Source: Adiantum capillus-veneris (taxonomy: Eukaryota > Streptophyta > Polypodiopsida > Polypodiales > Pteridaceae). From it: a DNA stretch of 64,000 bases. The stretch lies in the NCBI GenBank assembly GCA_014529385.2, contig CM043955.1:141578640-141642639 (forward strand), written 5' to 3'. The notes under the pieces are model-generated. The model saw only the letters and a program-made list of their open reading frames with translations, searched no databases and was not told where the DNA came from. Shown piece by piece: positions 35,590 to 49,094 of the stretch. How positions within the stretch are numbered: position 1 is the first letter of the stretch; the number at the start of each line of letters is the position of its first letter. The translations under genes and the position numbers were made by a program.

Positions 35590-38500
35590 CTATCCCAGGT
35601 GCCATACACAATGGGTTTTGGTAGTAGGCACATTGTGTATGGGCCTATTGCCTCATCAAAAAGATGAGATTAACAAAAGTTGAGTATGAAGCTTTAGCAG
35701 AGAAGTGCTAAGTCAGAGTGTCCCTGAAGAGGGTAATATCAATTGTATTTACACAATATCTAATATTGTCTTCAAGGAAGACATTACTCTTGTAGGAGTT
35801 TTAAGGCTTTGTCAGCCAGTTTGAAGAAAGTATGGTTGTCATTGATAGTCTTTAGATATATATGTCATGCTTTTTCTCCTAATCCCAAAAAGTCCTCATA
35901 TGTGTAGTAAGTTTAAAAATAAAATGTTCCTAAAAGTGTCAGAATAAAGTTTATTAAGCATCCAGGTGAGTAGAATTGGATTAACCTGCTACCTAAAATC
36001 GGCTAATCCAAAAGACTACAATAGTCGTGAGTAGGAATCCAATCTATAGTCAAGGAGAGACCACCTAACACCTGTCAACCTAACAAGGAATTATAGACAA
36101 TGGGTAATCAAAGCCTCTAGACAATAATAATCTAAAGCCAGCATCCCGGTCCACCCAGTTGCTGGGGAGGACGTAGTGTTTAGAGGTAAGTGTAGCTGTT
36201 TTAAATTAAATACATATACACCAAAGAACATGATGTTCAAAAAAAGAATGTCTTTAGATGACTAAGCAAAGATTTGTACAGAGACAACTTAATCTTTGAT
36301 TCATAATTGTACAACATAATAAGAATGAGGTATCATTCCAAATGAGTTTATACAAAGGTATCAAAACTATCCCAATTGAATCATCAAGTGTTTTCAAATC
36401 GGACTGCAGCATGCTAAACCTTTTTAAGTCAAGATAGAATTCTCACTTGCATCCATATAGTCAAGACAACAGATATGTTAGACTTGGCTACGTATCACGG
36501 GCTTCAAAGAACCTATCAATTGTTATCCATGTCAATCTTAAAAATTATTAGACTAGTTATTGTCCTAAATATTAAACTAGTTAAAATCTCAAGTTTTTTC
36601 TACATCATAAGTATTTCTGTTGCTCCATATGGTCTTAAAAAAACTTCTTTTTATAATAACCATTTACCTGTAAAAAATATCCACTCATGCATAAGTTTAA
36701 AACATTCTATGCACTGTTTTGTTTTGTAGCTAAGAAATGTATGGACAAAAACTTGTTTGCAATGCTTTGTTTTGTAACTACATCCTACTATATGCACCGA
36801 AGTCGAGCACTTCAAATAGAACAAACCATCTAACCGTAGTAGAGCACAATGGCTAGAAATCTCAGTTTACCCAAATGTTTCATCACAACAGCCATTGGTA
36901 TTGAAGCTTTAGTTAAAGCAAGCTCACAAATTATATTAATTAGGGTGTGCTAGCCCTATATAGGTTTATCAAAAAATCCATTTTTCCACCATATGTCAGA
37001 AAGTTGTAGTAGCAAAATCCCAAAGTTTCAACCAACAAAGAAGAAGATATATTCAGCTTAGCAACCAGAAAGGAGACTAAGAATTTAAGAAGATTATTGG
37101 AACAGAAATCTTTTAGAAAACCAAAACACGGTAGTAAGAACTAGAGTTTAACTCAAATCGGAGAATATGTATGTATGTATAAGGTTACCAATCAAAGCTA
37201 GATCGCCCACAATACAAAGCAAGGCATTGAAATCCTTTACATGGTCTCATATCTCCTAGGATTTAGTCAAGATCAAGTACTATAGTAGATCTTGTCAAAA
37301 ACTTTTTACTAAAAATACCCAGTATTACTAGCAGATACAGGTCTAGGTCGAGTTTTTCTTTAAAAATTAACTTCCTCACTAGCAGACCCTGATGAAACAG
37401 AGCCATGTCATTTAGGAAGAATTCAGTCCCAACAAAAATAAAGCCATACTAGCAACACCTAGAGACCATGATCAAAGGTCCAACCATAAACCAGATCTCC
37501 AATCAAGTCATCGGCCAACAGGAATCCAACAAAGTCAGCATACTAGAAGTGAAAGATCTTGCCAAGTCAGCATGACAGTGAACACAGCAAGAATTTTCAA
37601 GAATTATTATTAGTGAAAACACAAGCTAAACTCAAAACTACCACAATAAGCACATCCATATAGTAGATTTTTCCATACCTTCCACAGAAATAAATACACT
37701 CAATAATTAAGAGTCAAAAAACTAACTTAAGAGTCAATAAGAGTATCATATGTATGTAAGAATATGGTTACCAACAGTTAAAAAAGACCAAATTTAGGCC
37801 AAAAATCAAGAACCAGGAGTCAATGAGTAATCTCATAATCTGCAACAGGCATGTATACTCATCAGCACACACCAAGTACCATAAAGATTTTCCCTTGGTA
37901 TCAAAGTAGTAGCTGAACTAACTGCCCAGAGACGTATCAGCTACAGCCACAAAAAGTGGAGCTATTTTCTATGGTAAACCTCTTAAAGGTAGTGAGCATG
38001 ATTCATTTTCACTTAAAAAATTACACCCCAATTACAGCAGCAACAATCCATTGATGTGTGAATATAAGTCACTCATATTCTATGCCCAAGTGATCCATCA
38101 AAAAGTTATTACTGAGATATCAAAGTTTAGATTAGTAAACTCTCAAGCTCGGTGAGCAGGCCACGAGTCCAACTATCCAAAAAATTGCTACATTTTAGCC
38201 AGAGAACCAATAATAATCAGAGAAAAAAAGTTCCATCATGTTTTATGTCCAAGCCATATTAATCATAGTCAATCAATATTTTACTCTTGTTAAACATCAG
38301 AGACCAGGTGAGCAGAGCTCCCATTCTTTTGTAGATCATAAAATAAATAGTTTCAAAATTTTTCAATAAAACCACAACCCCTAAGTGCTAAAGATGTTGT
38401 AATAAAGAGTTTAAGAGCCATATGATTACCAAGTGAAATAGTCTATACATCAACCAACAATCAGTCAACCAGTAACCAACCAACCCTCCTTTTATAATCA

Positions 38501-39745
38501 ATAACCATAAATAGAACCTATTTGATCCAATTAGGCCAATTAACATCTGTCAGCACGGAATTCTAGTCCTGATGCACATATTTAGTATTTTACTAATGCC
38601 AGCTCAGAGCAAAGTCAGTGGAAAACTACATTTTTTCTTTGCATTCAGCACCCAACAGGGACAGAAAACATCCTTTTTAGAATCAATGTTTTAAGGCAAG
38701 AATCAAATCCTATTATAATCATCCAATCATCCAATCAAGAGCTAGAAGTTTTCTAAAACTGAGATTTGAGTGAAATATAGAACCTGGGGAGCAGAAGCAA
38801 TTTCAAATAATCTCCAAAGTACCCGAGGAAAGCTAAGCACATTTCCATTCACTTCTTACTTTCTCTTTCCCCCTTTCTTTTATACAATAAAACCAAGCCG
38901 ACCATATTTGGTTGTTTTAATGTTCCAAGGGACAACACAACAAAACCCAATGCCCAATCCCTAAACCATAATTTCTTTTCCTATATGCTAAAATGCAAAA
39001 GACAGAAAAAAAACCAAGTCTAGGTGAAGGGAGAAGAGCCCCTCACCTTTATATAGGGGTAGTGGATGGGTATGAGGTAGCAAAGAAGCATGTCAACTGT
39101 CGTTATCCTAAAATATGTCAGGTATGTCCACAGCTTGCATGCTCACCACTACGAACATTCCCATCAGAATCGTGTACATGCCCTTCTCTTCAAGAGGGGA
39201 AGAGGAGGAGTTATCATGAAAAGGATGAGCTACATGCCGCGCCAATCGGCCATCATCATCAGAAAGGGATGCTTCCATCGTGAATCCTCTTGAGTGGAAG
39301 GGGAGAAGGGGATCTGTGGCAATAGCTATTCAATGGAATACCCTTGCATCAATTTATGCCATCAGGAGCCATAAAGGGAAGGAGGTTTACCATTTATCTT
39401 GTAAGGGTTAAATCCTTAAGGGATTTCTCCCACTAAGTTTATATTTTTAGTGGTTCACTTTCAATCATGCTAACCAAGAAAGCAGTGTAAGCTAGTATCA
39501 AGGATTCAAATCTCAATTCCCTTATGCAATAATTTCATTCTCTACGTGGACACCCTTATGCTAAATTAAGCTACTTGTAATCATGCAGCAATAGTTTCAA
39601 AGTTTTAGTCAACTGCCAGAAGTGTATGAGTATGTGTGTGTTGGGTGAAGCATTAGCTGCATACATAGTTCGGGTAGTAATACCAATAGGTTGAGTATAG
39701 TTGTGAGTGTAACTAGAAATAGCTATCATGGTCAGATGCCGTGAC
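35590..39745. other. Long AT-rich stretch without recognisable genes
   Basis: Both strands lack open frames with motifs; the frames at 36475-36729 and 38993-39293 are featureless. Texture is uniform, AT-rich and without obvious tandem repeats, unlike the flanking transposons. It could be old intergenic DNA or an intron; I see nothing that decides. Confidence 0.4.
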
Positions 39746-39749
<4 letters not shown>

Positions 39750-39789
<40 letters not shown>

Positions 39790-39795
39790 CGCGCA
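39750..39795. repeat. (GT)n then alternating GC tract
   Basis: About 34 bp of GT followed by gcgcgcacgcgcatgcat, all alternating purine-pyrimidine. Confidence 0.95.
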
Positions 39796-39890
39796 TGCAT
39801 GAGAGGAAGAAGAGAGAGAACCATTGATTTTAGAGAGATAATTTTCAACCATGGAGAGCTTGGGAAAGACATGAGAGTGAGAGAGAAGAA

Positions 39891-39930
39891 TGTGTGTGTG
39901 TGTGCGCGCGCGCGCGTGTGTGTGTGTGTG
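39891..39930. repeat. (TG)n-(CG)n-(TG)n tract
   Basis: Forty bases of strictly alternating purine-pyrimidine with a CG core at 39904-39916. Such tracts can adopt left-handed DNA in vitro. Confidence 0.95.
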
Positions 39931-40030
39931 TTTACTCTATGTGTGAGTGTGTATGTACTAAAAACTGGTTGTTTTTAGCTTGTGTGCGTGTATGTGTGTA
40001 TAGATGGGAGATAGAGCTTTTTTGTTGGTC

Positions 40031-40031
<1 letters not shown>

Positions 40032-40058
<27 letters not shown>
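40032..40058. repeat. (GA)n microsatellite
   Basis: Twenty-seven bases of GA repeat. Confidence 0.9.
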
Positions 40059-40062
<4 letters not shown>

Positions 40063-40429
40063 TGGGTTGAGGGAGAGGGAGAGATACAAGACAAGGAGGC
40101 CCCTTCCTCCTCCTTTGTTGACTTTGGCTTCATCATTGGCCACCCAACTTGAAAGTACAGATATTATATTGCTTAAATGAATTAAGAGTGGATCCCCGTG
40201 TGAAGAAAAGCATGGGAAAGGAAGATTCTTTTGGCTCCACAAATGCTTGACCATAATGCACTCTCTTGACCATGCGTCCCATGGCAAGCTCCGTAAGAGA
40301 TTTTTTCTCCAAGCTTTGAGTCTTCAAGTATACATTCATCCATGAAGCCTTGAAGCCTTGCCGTCATGTGCATACCAAGAGAGAGGTGGACCAAAATTTG
40401 AAAAGCGGCCCTCACCACCACTAAAATGG

Positions 40430-42115
40430 AAGGCCTTGGAATAATGTATGCAATTAAGAAATTTTGACACTACTTGTTAGCCAACAAGTTTGTCTTTTTT
40501 ATGGACCATCAAGCCTTACTCTATTCGTGAATAAGCCATGCAATACTAGAAGAATAGTAAAATGGTTTATTGTCCTACTCGAGTTCAACTTCACAGTGGT
40601 AGTCAAGAAGGACACCACACACCAAAGAGTAGATCACCTGTCAAGGATCATTTTGGGGAAAGCACCGAAAGGGGTAGATGATGATCCAGATGAGTACATG
40701 TTCTCTATGGAAATGGTTCCAAGATGGTCGGAGGATCTTCTATCTCTAATGACCATAGCTCAAGTAGATTTGCAGATACCACTTCCCATCACACCACAAT
40801 TGATAGATTAATCTACGTTATATAAATTGCTGGCTGGAAGGCTATATCAAAAAACAAGACTGGGATTCAATTGTGAAAGACCAAACCTTATGATGATTAA
40901 CCTAGTTAGGGGTCTATTGGTCTACTATGAGGATAGACGTTCATGTTTATGTGAACAATTTTCCTCAGTGTTAGGAAAAGGCCACCATACCCCATGAACC
41001 TTGTTCCAGATCTTTGTGATACCACAATGGAGCAGATATCTTGTAAAATATGTAACCAAAAGGAAGTTCCCTAAGGATATGAATAAACAAAGATAGAAAG
41101 AAATCAAAACGGAAGCAACCAACTACATGATGATCAAAGATCAACTCTATCGAGATGAGGAAAGGATCAATGGCTCAGACTATGTGCCAATTAAGAGAAT
41201 ACCTTTCTATCTCGAAACATGTGCACGATGGTCTTGCATGAGGTCATTTCTCTCATGAAACTACATCTAGAGCTATATTGATGAATGGCATCTAGTGGCC
41301 AACTCTATCTGTTGATGCAAAAGAATGTGTTCGACGATGTGACTCATGTCAGCAAGCAAAGATACCAACAAGAATCGACAGTATTCATTGCAACCTATGA
41401 TAGGAGCACGTGCATTTGCTAAGTGGGGTATAGACTTTGTCGGTCCAATATAACCACCAATATATGAGACGCGCGCAATAGATTATTGTGGCCACGGATT
41501 ACTTGATCAAATGGGCCAATGCAAGAGCCACTAGGAAGAACGATGCTTAAACCGCTGCAGCATTCTTATATGAGTGCATATGCATATGACACAGACTTCC
41601 TATTGAGCTCGTAAGTGAAAGAGGAACTCATTTTCTCAACGAGGTGATAGAACACTTGTTGAATCTGTCTATGGTGATCCATAACAAATTTGTACCCTAT
41701 CATCCTTAAGCTAATGGTCAAGTTGAACATGCAAACAAGATATTGAGCTCTGTGGTAACCAAAATTGTTAGCTCTGGAAGGACAGATTGCAAAATGCATC
41801 TTCATTCAGCCTTATGGGCTTATAGAGTGTCATTCAAAACCGCTTTGAACGCAACTCCCGTTAACTTGGTCTATGTAACATACGCAATATTGCCCATAAA
41901 ATTCTTATTACCACTCTTAGCCCATTGCACACAAATTGGAATGGAAAGGCCATGAGTTGTCATACGACTAGAGGATTTAGAGTGGTTAGATAAATAGAGG
42001 CTAGCATCCATAGCACATATATATGCACAAAATCTAAAACAAAAATAGTTCTTGGACTCACATTTGTTAACAAATGTTTTCAGACCGGGAGATTTGGTAC
42101 TAGTTTACTCCTGAA
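40430..42115 (+). pseudogene. Decayed gypsy RNase H-integrase
   Basis: The plus strand shows the end of RNase H (KFVFFMDHQA, VNKPCNTRRIVKWF, TTHQRVDHLSRI) and integrase zinc-finger traces (CVRRCDSCQQAK). Core traces follow: GARAFAKWGIDFVGPI, LPIELVSERGTHF, then ANGQVEHANKILSSVV and a tail with FRPGDLVLVYS. Many stops and frameshifts. The copia copy 3 fragment begins about 25 bp beyond. No second RNase H is visible, so it is not the Tat element. Confidence 0.8.
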
Positions 42116-42139
42116 ACAACACATCCTTAAATTCAAGAA

Positions 42140-43956
42140 GAACAGATATAGACAAAAGATTCTTCTTGATCCTAGGTACATAAAGTACATCATCAAGTGT
42201 GAAAGAACGGCCATTTGTAGCAGCAATCACAATCTTTCCAACTCCCTTGACCAAATAAGAAGCATTGTTGGCACAAGTGACTAAATTCCCATGAGGGACA
42301 TCCTTGAGAGAGGTAAACAAGTCACAATGAGAGGTAATGTGCTTTGTAGAACCACTGTCAAAGTAGCACACTTTCACATTTGCAGCAACTGACAAACATG
42401 CATCATGGATAGAAGGATCATAAGTGTACTTTGCACTAAAAGCCCATTCTACATCAATATCAGCATCACAGTCTCCTTTCACAGAAGACTCAGCAATAGC
42501 TGCATTTGTAATGAAAGCCGCATTAGTAGTGGAAACAGTCTCTTTCTTCTTAGCCTCTTTGACCTTCAACTTAGGACACTGCTTGATCAAGTGATCATTA
42601 GCTTTACAATAATGGCAACACATCTTTTGTTTACCCTTATCACCAGAATTCCCAAACAAATTTTTGCCAGTAGAAGCATTAGGAATAGGTGATTTACCAC
42701 TCGTAGAAAACCATAAGAAGTGGCTACATTGCTGTTACCACCTTTTCTTTGAGCAGAAATGAAGGCATGTTCAACTGCACGACGTCTAGTCCTATTTTTT
42801 TTGGAAAGTGACTCTTGCAAGAGCAATGTACATAAATGCATCAAACTTGACAAACTTTAGGATTTCCTTAGGTCATAAGTCTCCAAGTACTAGCAAAAGT
42901 CTGGTAAGAGTCTGGCAAGGCATCAAGAACAGTCTGCACTATGGAACTAAGTGAAATGACTTCACCTGCAAAAATTATTTTTTCACTGATATCCTTGACA
43001 CCCAGCAAGGAAAGTGTCCATGCCATCTTCCTCATGCATAATCTTCGAGTCCAGTTCTTTACGCAGCAATGCAATTTTTGCCTCATTACGACTTGCATAA
43101 AGACCAGCCAGAATATCCCAAGCATGTTTTGCAAATTTTGTTGATCGAATGTGAGGAGTAATAGTGTGCTTCACAGACAATGCAATCAATGCATGAGCCT
43201 ATACATCTTTTACATCCCGACGAGCTTGATTAGCTGTAGGCAAAACAGCTCTGGTAGCAGTAATTTTGCCACAAAAACTTGCAACATCCTCCACATAGCC
43301 TACATCCTCAGAACTAGGACGTACATGAATGCCCTGCACAATGTTCCAACTCCCTTTGACACAAGAACATGTTGCATCATGTAAGCCCACATAGGATAAT
43401 TGTCCCCATCCAATATATCCTCAGGAGCAAACATCTTGAACACATATGTGTTGTTGTCAGCCATGGCAAATGTTGTACCTGATGTGAAAACTGTCCAAAA
43501 AAAAAAGAATGAGGCAGGAACAACACGTGCTATATAGCACAAACCGTAGAAGAAGGTACATGACCTGTTATGCAAAAAACGGCACTAACATAAATTCTGC
43601 ACAAAATGACAAAAAGGCATGTGTAGTACTTCATATACATCACCAAAGCTCACGAAAATCGAAGAAAGTGAGTAGGCATGTGTTGGAGCTGCCGGCGACA
43701 GAGGACACAACCTGCTCTGATACTGGTTGTTGGAATTAGGATTGCAGGGAAACACACATAGCTTGGAGAAGACGAAGGAAGCTCAAGACACACAACAGAG
43801 AGTATATTACTTGGTGTGCAATGGAAAGATAAGATAGCCCTAGAGTGATGAACGTATGTACATTGCACGAAAAAAATAACCTCATAGGGAGGGAAAAAAT
43901 GCCCCGACGGTCCTAAGTGTGTTCACACACATCACTACCACATGTATATGGTAACA
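42140..43956 (-). mobile_element. Copia family copy 3, 5' part only
   Basis: 5' LTR, leader and Gag-to-protease of the same family as copies 1 and 2, truncated near 42140 just after the KKNLLS segment that follows the protease. Gag is broken by several frameshifts (frames 43575-43300, 43189-42983, 42853-42587, 42659-42105). The CCHC knuckle (CHYCKANDHLIKQC) and protease (YFDSGSTKHIT) are readable. More diverged than copies 1 and 2, so older. Confidence 0.9.
43728..43956 (-). repeat. 5' LTR of copia copy 3
   Basis: 229 bp, same ends as the other family members. A degenerate primer site (minus strand TATCAGAGCAGG) adjoins it at about 43710-43722. Confidence 0.9.
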
Positions 43957-45481
43957 ACAATCTGAGCATGGATCATCCTATGTTTATAAATCATACCACA
44001 TGATTACTAAGGAGCTAGATAATCCTAAGACTCTTAATCCAACAACTTACAAGGAAGTGTAAGGTATGTTAGTCTACGTATCAGAACAAACAATGCTTGC
44101 ATTCACAAAAATTTGCCAGCAAAACTGTAAAGCAATGTGTAACTCTATGACATCAATGACCTGTCAAATCCCAAATTCCATCGTTTGTGAGAGTGCATGT
44201 GTCCCAAATGTCAAAAATTTGGACAGCGTCTTGTTTGCATCCGGACCATTAGGGAAACATCCCATAGGCTTTCATCTTTTGCGAGACCTTCACAAGAGGT
44301 TGATGGCATTAAAAAAAAAGTAGTTTAAAACAATATGGAGTATGTCAATGTGTACTATGTTATTGTCCAAGACAAGAATTCAAAAGATCAAAAAGCAAGG
44401 ATAGCATCAGTAGACATCTCTATATGCCCATGTTTTGTGGGGTTTTGTTCTTGCTCGTCTTTCAGAACATTGTGTACATTAGACCCAAGGCAACGATATG
44501 AATTGATGATCATATCTTCTAAGTATTTGTGTCTGTAGACTAATCATAACATTGACAACTATTCATATTCTCCATGTGTGGATTTGATCATATTTTCAAA
44601 ACAATCAATGATAGTAATTAACATGAGGACAATCATGCTTCATCTATGATCCTTAACTCGAGCCATAGCAAGAAGAAGCATCCAAAAATCCATAAGGGAA
44701 TACCTATCTACCACAAGCAATAAACCACACTCTATATCCTCTTTGCTTCTCACAAAGATGCAATGTATGCATCATAGTGGAGGTGAGCATGTAAGAAAGG
44801 TAAAGATATCCATTCTACCAATCTTGATCTAGAGTAAAATGACTAAACAAGTGAGCAAGACATGATTACAAAATATAGTGCCTCATATCATTTACGTGTA
44901 TTGTAGCACTTTTTCTTTCCAGCACATATGAGAAGATAAAACGTTGTTTTGAAGAACCGAAGTTGTACTTAGGGCTGAGTTACGCCAGATGGTAGGTAGT
45001 AGGGGCAAGGATGGTTGACGTTTGCATAGGGTCGCACCCAAGGGAAGGATTTCAAGGGTAATGGGTTAATGACTTTGAAGGAAAACGTGGCTTGCAATTG
45101 ATTGGGGATGAGAGGGCTACAAAAAAGGAAATCACTTTACTTTTCCAGCGTAAGAATAGCTTAAACCCTTGTATTTTGCAAGTACTAGTAGTGCAAGTTG
45201 AAAGCTTCTACTCTTCTGGAGCAAAACATGGATTCTATTCTTTTTACTAAATACTCACCCCACTCATCATCGGTGTGCCCCGACTTTTAGTAGGTATATA
45301 GGCACCTATTTGTATGCTGGAGTCAACATTGAGGATGTATTTGCAAGTGTAAATTGATGGTTGTGTGTGGGTTGGATTTCGAGGATGTGCATGGCACGAA
45401 ATCTGAAGCGATTGGGACCCAGTTTGTTCAAAGTATGCAAGGAGCTTCGTTTATAGGTGTGCGAGCCAGAAGGGAGCACGT
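43957..45481. other. No gene recognised
   Basis: Frames at 44066-44323 and 44335-44538 are short and carry no motifs. Ends at the LTR beginning 45482. Confidence 0.4.
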
Positions 45482-47110
45482 TGGAGAGGGGGAATGGGGG
45501 ACGCACCAAGCGCGCTAACACGGCTGCCTCATATAGTCCAAGGCACACACAGCACCCCAATCCACTTGGCGAGCACCTTCGACTAGCACTTCTCACCAAA
45601 CCGCGTGCGCACATGTGCTCACACAGACGCACACAAACTCACATTGCCACACACACTCTCAATCGAGCAAAGAAGGAAAGGGGGAAGGGAAAAGCACGAC
45701 ACAATTGCTCATATGGGGGGGACTCCTCCTTTGTTCGCATAAAAGCGCTTATACAAGACCACCGCCGCTCATCGGCGTTCATCAAAACAGAAAGGGACAA
45801 GCCCCGCTCGAGTCCGACACCAAGCTTTCATGGCTTCTTGCTTCTTGTGAGCTCCTCTTCGCTTACAAACGAGCAAGCACAGAAAACCCCTAAAAAAACT
45901 CTTCAAACTCTTTCTCCTTCCCCCCCAAAAAAAAATCTCCTACTCTTTTTTCCCCCAAGGAGGCAACGGCGGCGCCCGCGCCGGCGCCGTCGTTGCCCTT
46001 CGCCCTTTTCCTATTTATTTCCTCATTTTTTCCCAAGCTTTCTAAAAAAAGCATACCTCCCCTGTGGGCAGCGACTTTTGGCCTCCTCTTTCTTTAAACT
46101 TTTGAGATTAACTTTCCTTTTCTTTTTTTCCAAATCCAGCCACCATCTCCCTTTACACTTTCATAAAATAGGAACTTGATAATATCGTTCCCATGCAGTC
46201 GGTGCTCCCCCATGCCGAGACTGCCAAATATCAACCACATCAATGCACTCGAACCCTGTCTTGCTAGCTCGAAGCCATAAGAAATTTTTTCCACACTCCA
46301 AATTTCTCGAGCTCACCAATCAAAACCGCTAAAGGACCGAAAAAATGCTTGTGACCGCCTTACATTCTCCTTGGCGTGTCCCGTCGCCCATGATTTTGAT
46401 TTCCAAGCCGTCGATTTCAACTGACCCCATGTAGTGCATGCTACCTTGCCAAACCTGGTCGAGGCAAGAAAAAACCTGGCGGCACGCCTTTTAATGCGGA
46501 CAACCTTGCACACACCCGACCCCCGAAAAACTTTCCAATGGCCATAACTTTCCATCTATGAGCCCGCTTCTCAATCCAAGAAGATTGACATGCTCCACAA
46601 ATTGAGCACGTCAAGCATATCAACTCGCATCATCTCTCGCCAACCACTTGCACCCACCCATCCGGCGAGGATCTGCAATGCATCCCACTTCAAGGTGCCA
46701 TATCTTTCACATCCGAGCTCCGTTTGACGAGCCGTCTTGACCTGCTCGGAAAGCCCATCGAGCACCACACCTTGGCACACAAAACCACCACTTTGGGCAT
46801 ATAAGGCCATCACCCAGTTTGGCGTCTGGTAGCACACCCTTGGCCACAAAAACCATCATATGCATACATTCCTCGATCCACCTAACCACAGTGGCACTTC
46901 ACAGCTACATTATCACCTTGGCCTGCATCTGCTCAACCACATAGCCCCGCTTGTGCTCATTTCTATCGACGATAGCATTTGGTTGTAGCATCATTGCCCA
47001 CCCCCTGGTTGAGCATTTATGCTCAACCAAAAGCATACTCACTGCACACTAAAACGGTATAACCACACCAACACTGAGCAAACCACCAAACTAACCACAA
47101 AAAGCATACC
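45482..47110 (-). repeat. 3' LTR of the gag-only element
   Basis: Plus-strand left end TGGAGAGGGGGAATGGGG. The first ~550 bp match 49095-49652 closely (same GGACGCACC, ACACGGCTGCCTC and CATATGGGGGGGACTCC landmarks). Later parts resemble the Tat LTR. The right end is estimated. The 240-codon plus-strand frame across it is a by-product of the pyrimidine-rich LTR. Confidence 0.65.
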
Positions 47111-47217
47111 ACAACCTATATGTACACTATATACATAGCTCCTGCTCTGTTGGCCTTCCTTTAGACGGGTTGCCCAACCCCCTGCTTTTCCTACTATCAT
47201 CCACCAGGATCAAACAC

Positions 47218-48278
47218 CTAGCATTGGCCATCACCATCCACAAGCAGTGGCTCCCCGTAGAACTGCTCCCAGACACCAACCCAATAGTGCATATAGAATG
47301 CACCCAACATCTCTTCACTGTTCCACGCAGCCATTGGCATCCAAGCATCCAAAAGAGCACCACGGTGCTCACCACTTGGCCCAACAGCCAAACCAGCAGA
47401 CATACCTGCATCGATAGACAAACCGGGCCTTCCCATCCAACCATGTAGTGTAGAGACCTCCTCCACAGACTCCTGCAATTGGTGGCATGCCCACTGCACT
47501 ACTGTACTCACAAGCATGGTCTTCAACACCCAATGGCACATCTTCTTCGATGGCTTCGCCGCATCCATAACCTGCTCTTCCTCTTTGTCCATGGCCAAAA
47601 ACACCTGTTTATCATCCAAATGCCTCCTTACCTGTACCAGCTTCTCGCTGCATTCCAAATCTGTGGCACTCTCAAGCAATGGCTCCTCGAGCACATCCCT
47701 ACAAACAGAGCCACATGGATCCACCAACGCCTCTTGCATACCATTCTCTGCAACCTGTTCACTTTCCACAACCATGGCAGCTTTCTCCTTCCCAACCAAG
47801 CTCCAAACCTGTCTTACTGTCAAAGCACATTGCACTTCCACTTTGACCAATATCCCCATAAGAATGGTGCCGCACAACACTTTCATCTGCATACCATCAT
47901 TCTCAAGCTTTGGCAGCTCCACCTGCCTTCAATCATATTGGCAACCATCACATATTTATGCACACAATAGGGCAGCTTTACCTGCACCATCTCAAGCACA
48001 CTCGAGTACGTCTCCTTGCTATAGGACATGGACTCATCCTCTTCAGCTGTCTCCCAGCTCGAGCTCGAACTCTCATCACCATCACCACCATAGGCCGATT
48101 CGGCACTTGTATCCATATCCTTTAACGGCTCCAAAAAAACTTGGCTACTGCCAACTTGGCTCTGCACACTCCTCTCATCAAGATCCAAGCCTTCGGCACC
48201 TACACCCTGGCCATAATGTGCTACCTTCTCACACAAACCCTCCACAAGAACAGGCTTCATCGTCTCTTCAAACTGCAC
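47218..48278 (-). pseudogene. Novel acidic ORF in place of pol
   Basis: About 340 codons in two frames joined by one frameshift near 47925. The first part holds an acidic Ser-rich stretch (GDGDESSSSSWETAEEDES). The second is Val/Glu/Leu-rich with Met and Cys, ending LLVDGDGQC. No retroviral catalytic motif and no similarity I can name. It follows Gag in the same frame after a single TAG at 48281-48279, so it may once have been a Gag-fused or read-through product. Whether it was ever translated is unknown. Confidence 0.5.
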
Positions 48279-49031
48279 CTAGCACTTGATATCTTCCCTT
48301 ATCGTTGTACACATGCTCTCTTTAACACATGGCTCTCCCTCGTTGGCAAGCACATCCTCCATAGGCACTAGCATCATGCAAACAAGCACTTCCACACAAG
48401 AAAAATCCACTATTGGCCTTACCTCAACAGGCTCCACAACTCGCACAACCGGAACAATCCTTGACGGGCTTAAAGAACACCCTGCTGCCTTAACAAACGC
48501 ACAATCTGTTGGCTTCAGCAAGCCAAGCTCCATTTTCCTCTTCACTTTGCGGCTCTTGACCCTGGCTACCTGGACTACCTCACCATAGCACTTAGTCTCT
48601 TCATCATCAACCTTTTCTCGAACCACCGGATGCAAGCAAGCTAAAAACTTTTCCAACTTGAAGCAGTCGCCGTTAACCACATGCGTAACCGCCACCAACT
48701 ACCTCCAACAAGCTTCAAACGCAGCCACAAACACCTCAAAACTCGCGCTTACATCTTTCTGGAGGCCTCTGATATGTGCTTCCACTTCATTCACCGACAC
48801 GACCTTGCGAAACTGCAGCAAAAACTGTTCCCAAAAACTCTGCCAAACCTGTTTGTCTGCCGCCTACAGACCATCAAACCAAATCTTAGCTTTTCCTCGC
48901 AGCACCACCGTATGCACCTTGTCCTCATCACCAGTCATCTGCAATGATAGCAGGAACAATTCATAATCTGTCAGCCAATCACTCGCATCCTGGATCTCAT
49001 TGAAGATCGGCCCACTACTATGCCGCCACAT
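48279..49031 (-). pseudogene. Gag of the non-autonomous element
   Basis: Start at the ATG at 49031 (MWRHSSGPIF), matching MTSRSYGPIF of the Tat Gag. It reads DASDWLTDYELFLLSL, AKIWFDGL, FLLQFRK, FEVFVAAFEACWR and FKLEKFLACLHPVVREKV, all alignable to that Gag. Two in-frame stops (after FDGL and after CWR) break it. No zinc knuckle is seen before the TAG at 48281-48279. Confidence 0.75.
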
Positions 49032-49094
49032 CCTTGCTTCCAATCACAGTACCGGGGAGCTATCAGTGCGCTCCTCCGTGGGGCCACCAAAAGA

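Noticed and set aside
45457-46179. 240-codon plus-strand frame, Arg/Pro/Ser-rich
   Set aside because: It begins outside and runs through the LTR; the matching LTR at 49095 carries a similar accidental frame.
47516-48289. 257-codon plus-strand frame, Ser/His/Thr-rich
   Set aside because: It is antisense to the ORF following Gag, whose strand is fixed by Gag and LTR orientation.
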